This document shows positions 62,908-64,000 of a DNA stretch of 64,000 nt, piece by piece (within the stretch, counting starts at the first letter, position 1; each line of letters begins with the position of its first letter). This DNA comes from Desulfitobacterium metallireducens DSM 15288. GTDB lineage: Bacteria > Bacillota > Desulfitobacteriia > Desulfitobacteriales > Desulfitobacteriaceae. The stretch spans positions 2,046,001 to 2,110,000 of the forward strand of contig NZ_CP007032.1 in assembly GCF_000231405.2 (NCBI RefSeq), in the 5' to 3' direction. The translations under genes were made by a program, and so were the position numbers. The notes beneath the pieces are model-generated. The model was not told the DNA's origin and ran no database searches. It saw only the letters and a list, made by a program, of their open reading frames with translations.

Positions 62908-63426
62908 CTATCGACTAACTGGTTGTACAAGGTCAGATATGGATTTCCCATTTTCATCACACCCATATACTTTATACGAAATGCCATCAGCTTGTAAGAT
63001 GGCAACTACAGCACCTTTATATCCAGCTTGAAATGTAGTAGAAGGTACGGTTGCTGTTGAAGGAAGAACATATACTGCCGCCGTAGGATTAGATGTTAAA
63101 TCCACTGTATTGCTAACTCCTGATGCAGTAGTAACAATAGGGTTTTTCATGTCCCCATCGACAAATGTACCATTACCAAATTGAGCTTGTAATTTTGTGT
63201 CAGCACTATCACTAGATTTAAGTGCAGAAATTGCTGTAGTTACAGATCGAAAATTCGTCTGAACCCCAGCCAACTTAGCATCTGTCTTTACGCTTCCAAA
63301 CTTTGGCACCAACACAACAGCCAAAATCCCGATAACTGCGATAACAATCATAAGTTCAATCAAGGTAAACCCACTGTCTTTTCTGCGTTTAACCATTCTT
63401 TGGACATCGCCTTTAATTTTGTCCAT
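62908..63426 (-). CDS. pilA: type IV major pilin PilA (locus 2)
   Basis: 172 residues. Leader VKRRKDSG then FTLIELMIVIAVIGILAVVLVPKFG with Glu5, NFRSVTTAISALKS. The Ala/Thr/Val-rich C-domain is typical of a major pilin with small side chains. GGGGGAGCGAAATC-ATG. It has its own promoter and terminator, so it is probably the main fibre subunit. Confidence 0.93.
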   Translation of the reverse strand: MDKIKGDVQRMVKRRKDSGFTLIELMIVIAVIGILAVVLVPKFGSVKTDAKLAGVQTNFRSVTTAISALKSSDSADTKLQAQFGNGTFVDGDMKNPIVTTASGVSNTVDLTSNPTAAVYVLPSTATVPSTTFQAGYKGAVVAILQADGISYKVYGCDENGKSISDLVQPVSR

Positions 63427-63579
63427 GATTTCGCTCCCCCTATGTTCCTTTATTCACTTAGTTTCTGGAGATGAGATCTATGTGACGCGAACTATATTCT
63501 GTATCTCTGTATTATTTTCTTAAAAATCAGACTTTCTCCAAATTTAGGACTATAGACCTATTGACTCTTCTCATCCCAG
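63427..63579 (-). promoter_or_regulatory. long structured 5' leader of pilA
   Basis: About 150 nt between promoter and start. TGGGATGAGA near the 5' end (63578-63569) pairs with TCTCATCTCCA (63476-63466), closing a domain of about 110 nt. No known riboswitch core, including the c-di-GMP types, is recognised. Confidence 0.45.
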
Positions 63580-63584
63580 GCTTC

Positions 63585-63613
63585 ATTCTACAGGATTCGC
63601 TTTAAAATTTCAA
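63585..63613 (-). promoter_or_regulatory. sigma-A promoter of pilA
   Basis: TTGAAA (63613-63608), 17-nt spacer, TAGAAT (63590-63585). Confidence 0.82.
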
Positions 63614-63679
63614 TCCTATTTAAAATAATTTTAAGAAAATTGGTTAAAATTTATTTTTTTGATTATAACCGAAAATATG

Positions 63680-63922
63680 CTATCTTTCTTCTTTTAGAAA
63701 TTCTACTCCTAATCCCATTTTCTCCACAGCTTGACGTAAGTCCGGCCAAGTATCTTGAGTGGCTTGAAATAAGACTTCCCCTGTAACTTTATCCAAGGTC
63801 GTTACCACCCCAAGATGACCTAATCCTTCCACAAGTTTAACGAGCATTTGGATTTCAGAACGGGGTGCACGGGCTTTGACGAGTTTATCCGAGTCTGAAA
63901 AAGGAATAATTCGTTCTGACAT
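63680..63922 (-). CDS. DUF4911-type small protein
   Basis: 80 residues: LVKARAPRSEIQMLVKLVEGLGHLGVVTTLDKVTGEVLFQATQDTWPDLRQAVEKMG, one compact alpha-beta domain, no membrane segment. The family is conserved in clostridia with unknown function. It starts ATG after GGAAGGAAG. Confidence 0.8.
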   Translation of the reverse strand: MSERIIPFSDSDKLVKARAPRSEIQMLVKLVEGLGHLGVVTTLDKVTGEVLFQATQDTWPDLRQAVEKMGLGVEFLKEER

Positions 63923-63959
63923 GGACTTCCTTCCTCTTTTCCTTTTATACTTTATCGAC

Positions 63960-64000
63960 TTATTTCTTCACTTTAGGTTTTCTCAGGATACTGAATTCAG
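63960..64000 (-). CDS. possible C-terminal end of a gene entering from outside the window
   Basis: The minus-strand frame ends ...SILRKPKVKK followed by TAA at 63962-63960, close to the ribosome site of the DUF4911 gene. Only 12 codons are visible, so identity cannot be given. Confidence 0.3.
   Translation of the reverse strand, partial: EFSILRKPKVKK

Overview
The window reads as a chromosomal segment of an endospore-forming, anaerobic, Gram-positive clostridium of the Peptococcaceae type (Desulfosporosinus/Desulfitobacterium-like). The reasons are a complete spoIIIA operon, sigK, an NfnAB-type transhydrogenase, pyruvate carboxylase and biotin carboxylase genes, folD-fchA, strong AGGAGG-type ribosome binding sites, moderate to low GC, and type IV pilus clusters of the kind common in that family. 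The genus is an inference. Almost every gene lies on the minus strand, so transcription runs from high to low coordinates.

Layout in transcription order. 64.0-53.8 kb: the end of an unidentified gene, a DUF4911 gene, then type IV pilus locus 2 (pilA with its own strong promoter and long leader, a terminator, pilB, pilC, four prepilin-like genes, a large Ig-like secreted protein, pilM, pilN, pilO). 53.8-51.2 kb: intact sigK, an iron-sulfur flavoprotein-like reductase and a yqeG-type HAD phosphatase. 51.0-47.0 kb: shikimate operon aroE-(prepilin-like gene)-aroC-aroK-aroB. 46.6-36.8 kb: type IV pilus locus 1 (four prepilin-like genes, pilB, pilT, pilC, a pilin, prepilin peptidase, a PilM-PilN fusion, pilO) and a LysM protein. 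36.6-33.2 kb: M24 peptidase, efp and RNase J. 32.9-27.2 kb: spoIIIAA-AH and a CheY-like regulator. 26.9-20.9 kb: pyruvate carboxylase B fused to BCCP, biotin carboxylase, Asp23/AmaP/DUF2273 envelope genes, nusB and a TsaD paralogue. 20.7-18.5 kb: nfnA-nfnB. 18.2-8.4 kb: an AT-rich accessory block of single-gene units (five GNAT acetyltransferases, three methyltransferases, two lipoproteins, a broken cysteine peptidase, a membrane HTH regulator). 8.3-0 kb: carbonic anhydrase, folD-fchA, a CorA transporter, xseA-xseB-ispA-yuiD-homologue-membrane protein-dxs (dxs runs off the window).

The most unusual feature is in the accessory block. An imperfect palindrome of about 77 bp recurs just downstream of several of these genes. 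Length and internal spacing are conserved, and in two copies the stem sequences differ but still pair. This resembles the recombination sites of integron gene cassettes, with no integrase in view. Other points of interest are an in-frame start with a perfect Shine-Dalgarno inside the PycB-BCCP fusion, a hairpin that hides the RNase J ribosome binding site, two complete but different pilus loci that share one prepilin peptidase and one PilT within this window, and a prepilin-like gene embedded in the shikimate operon.

All functional names come from reading translated sequence and motifs; no database search was possible.
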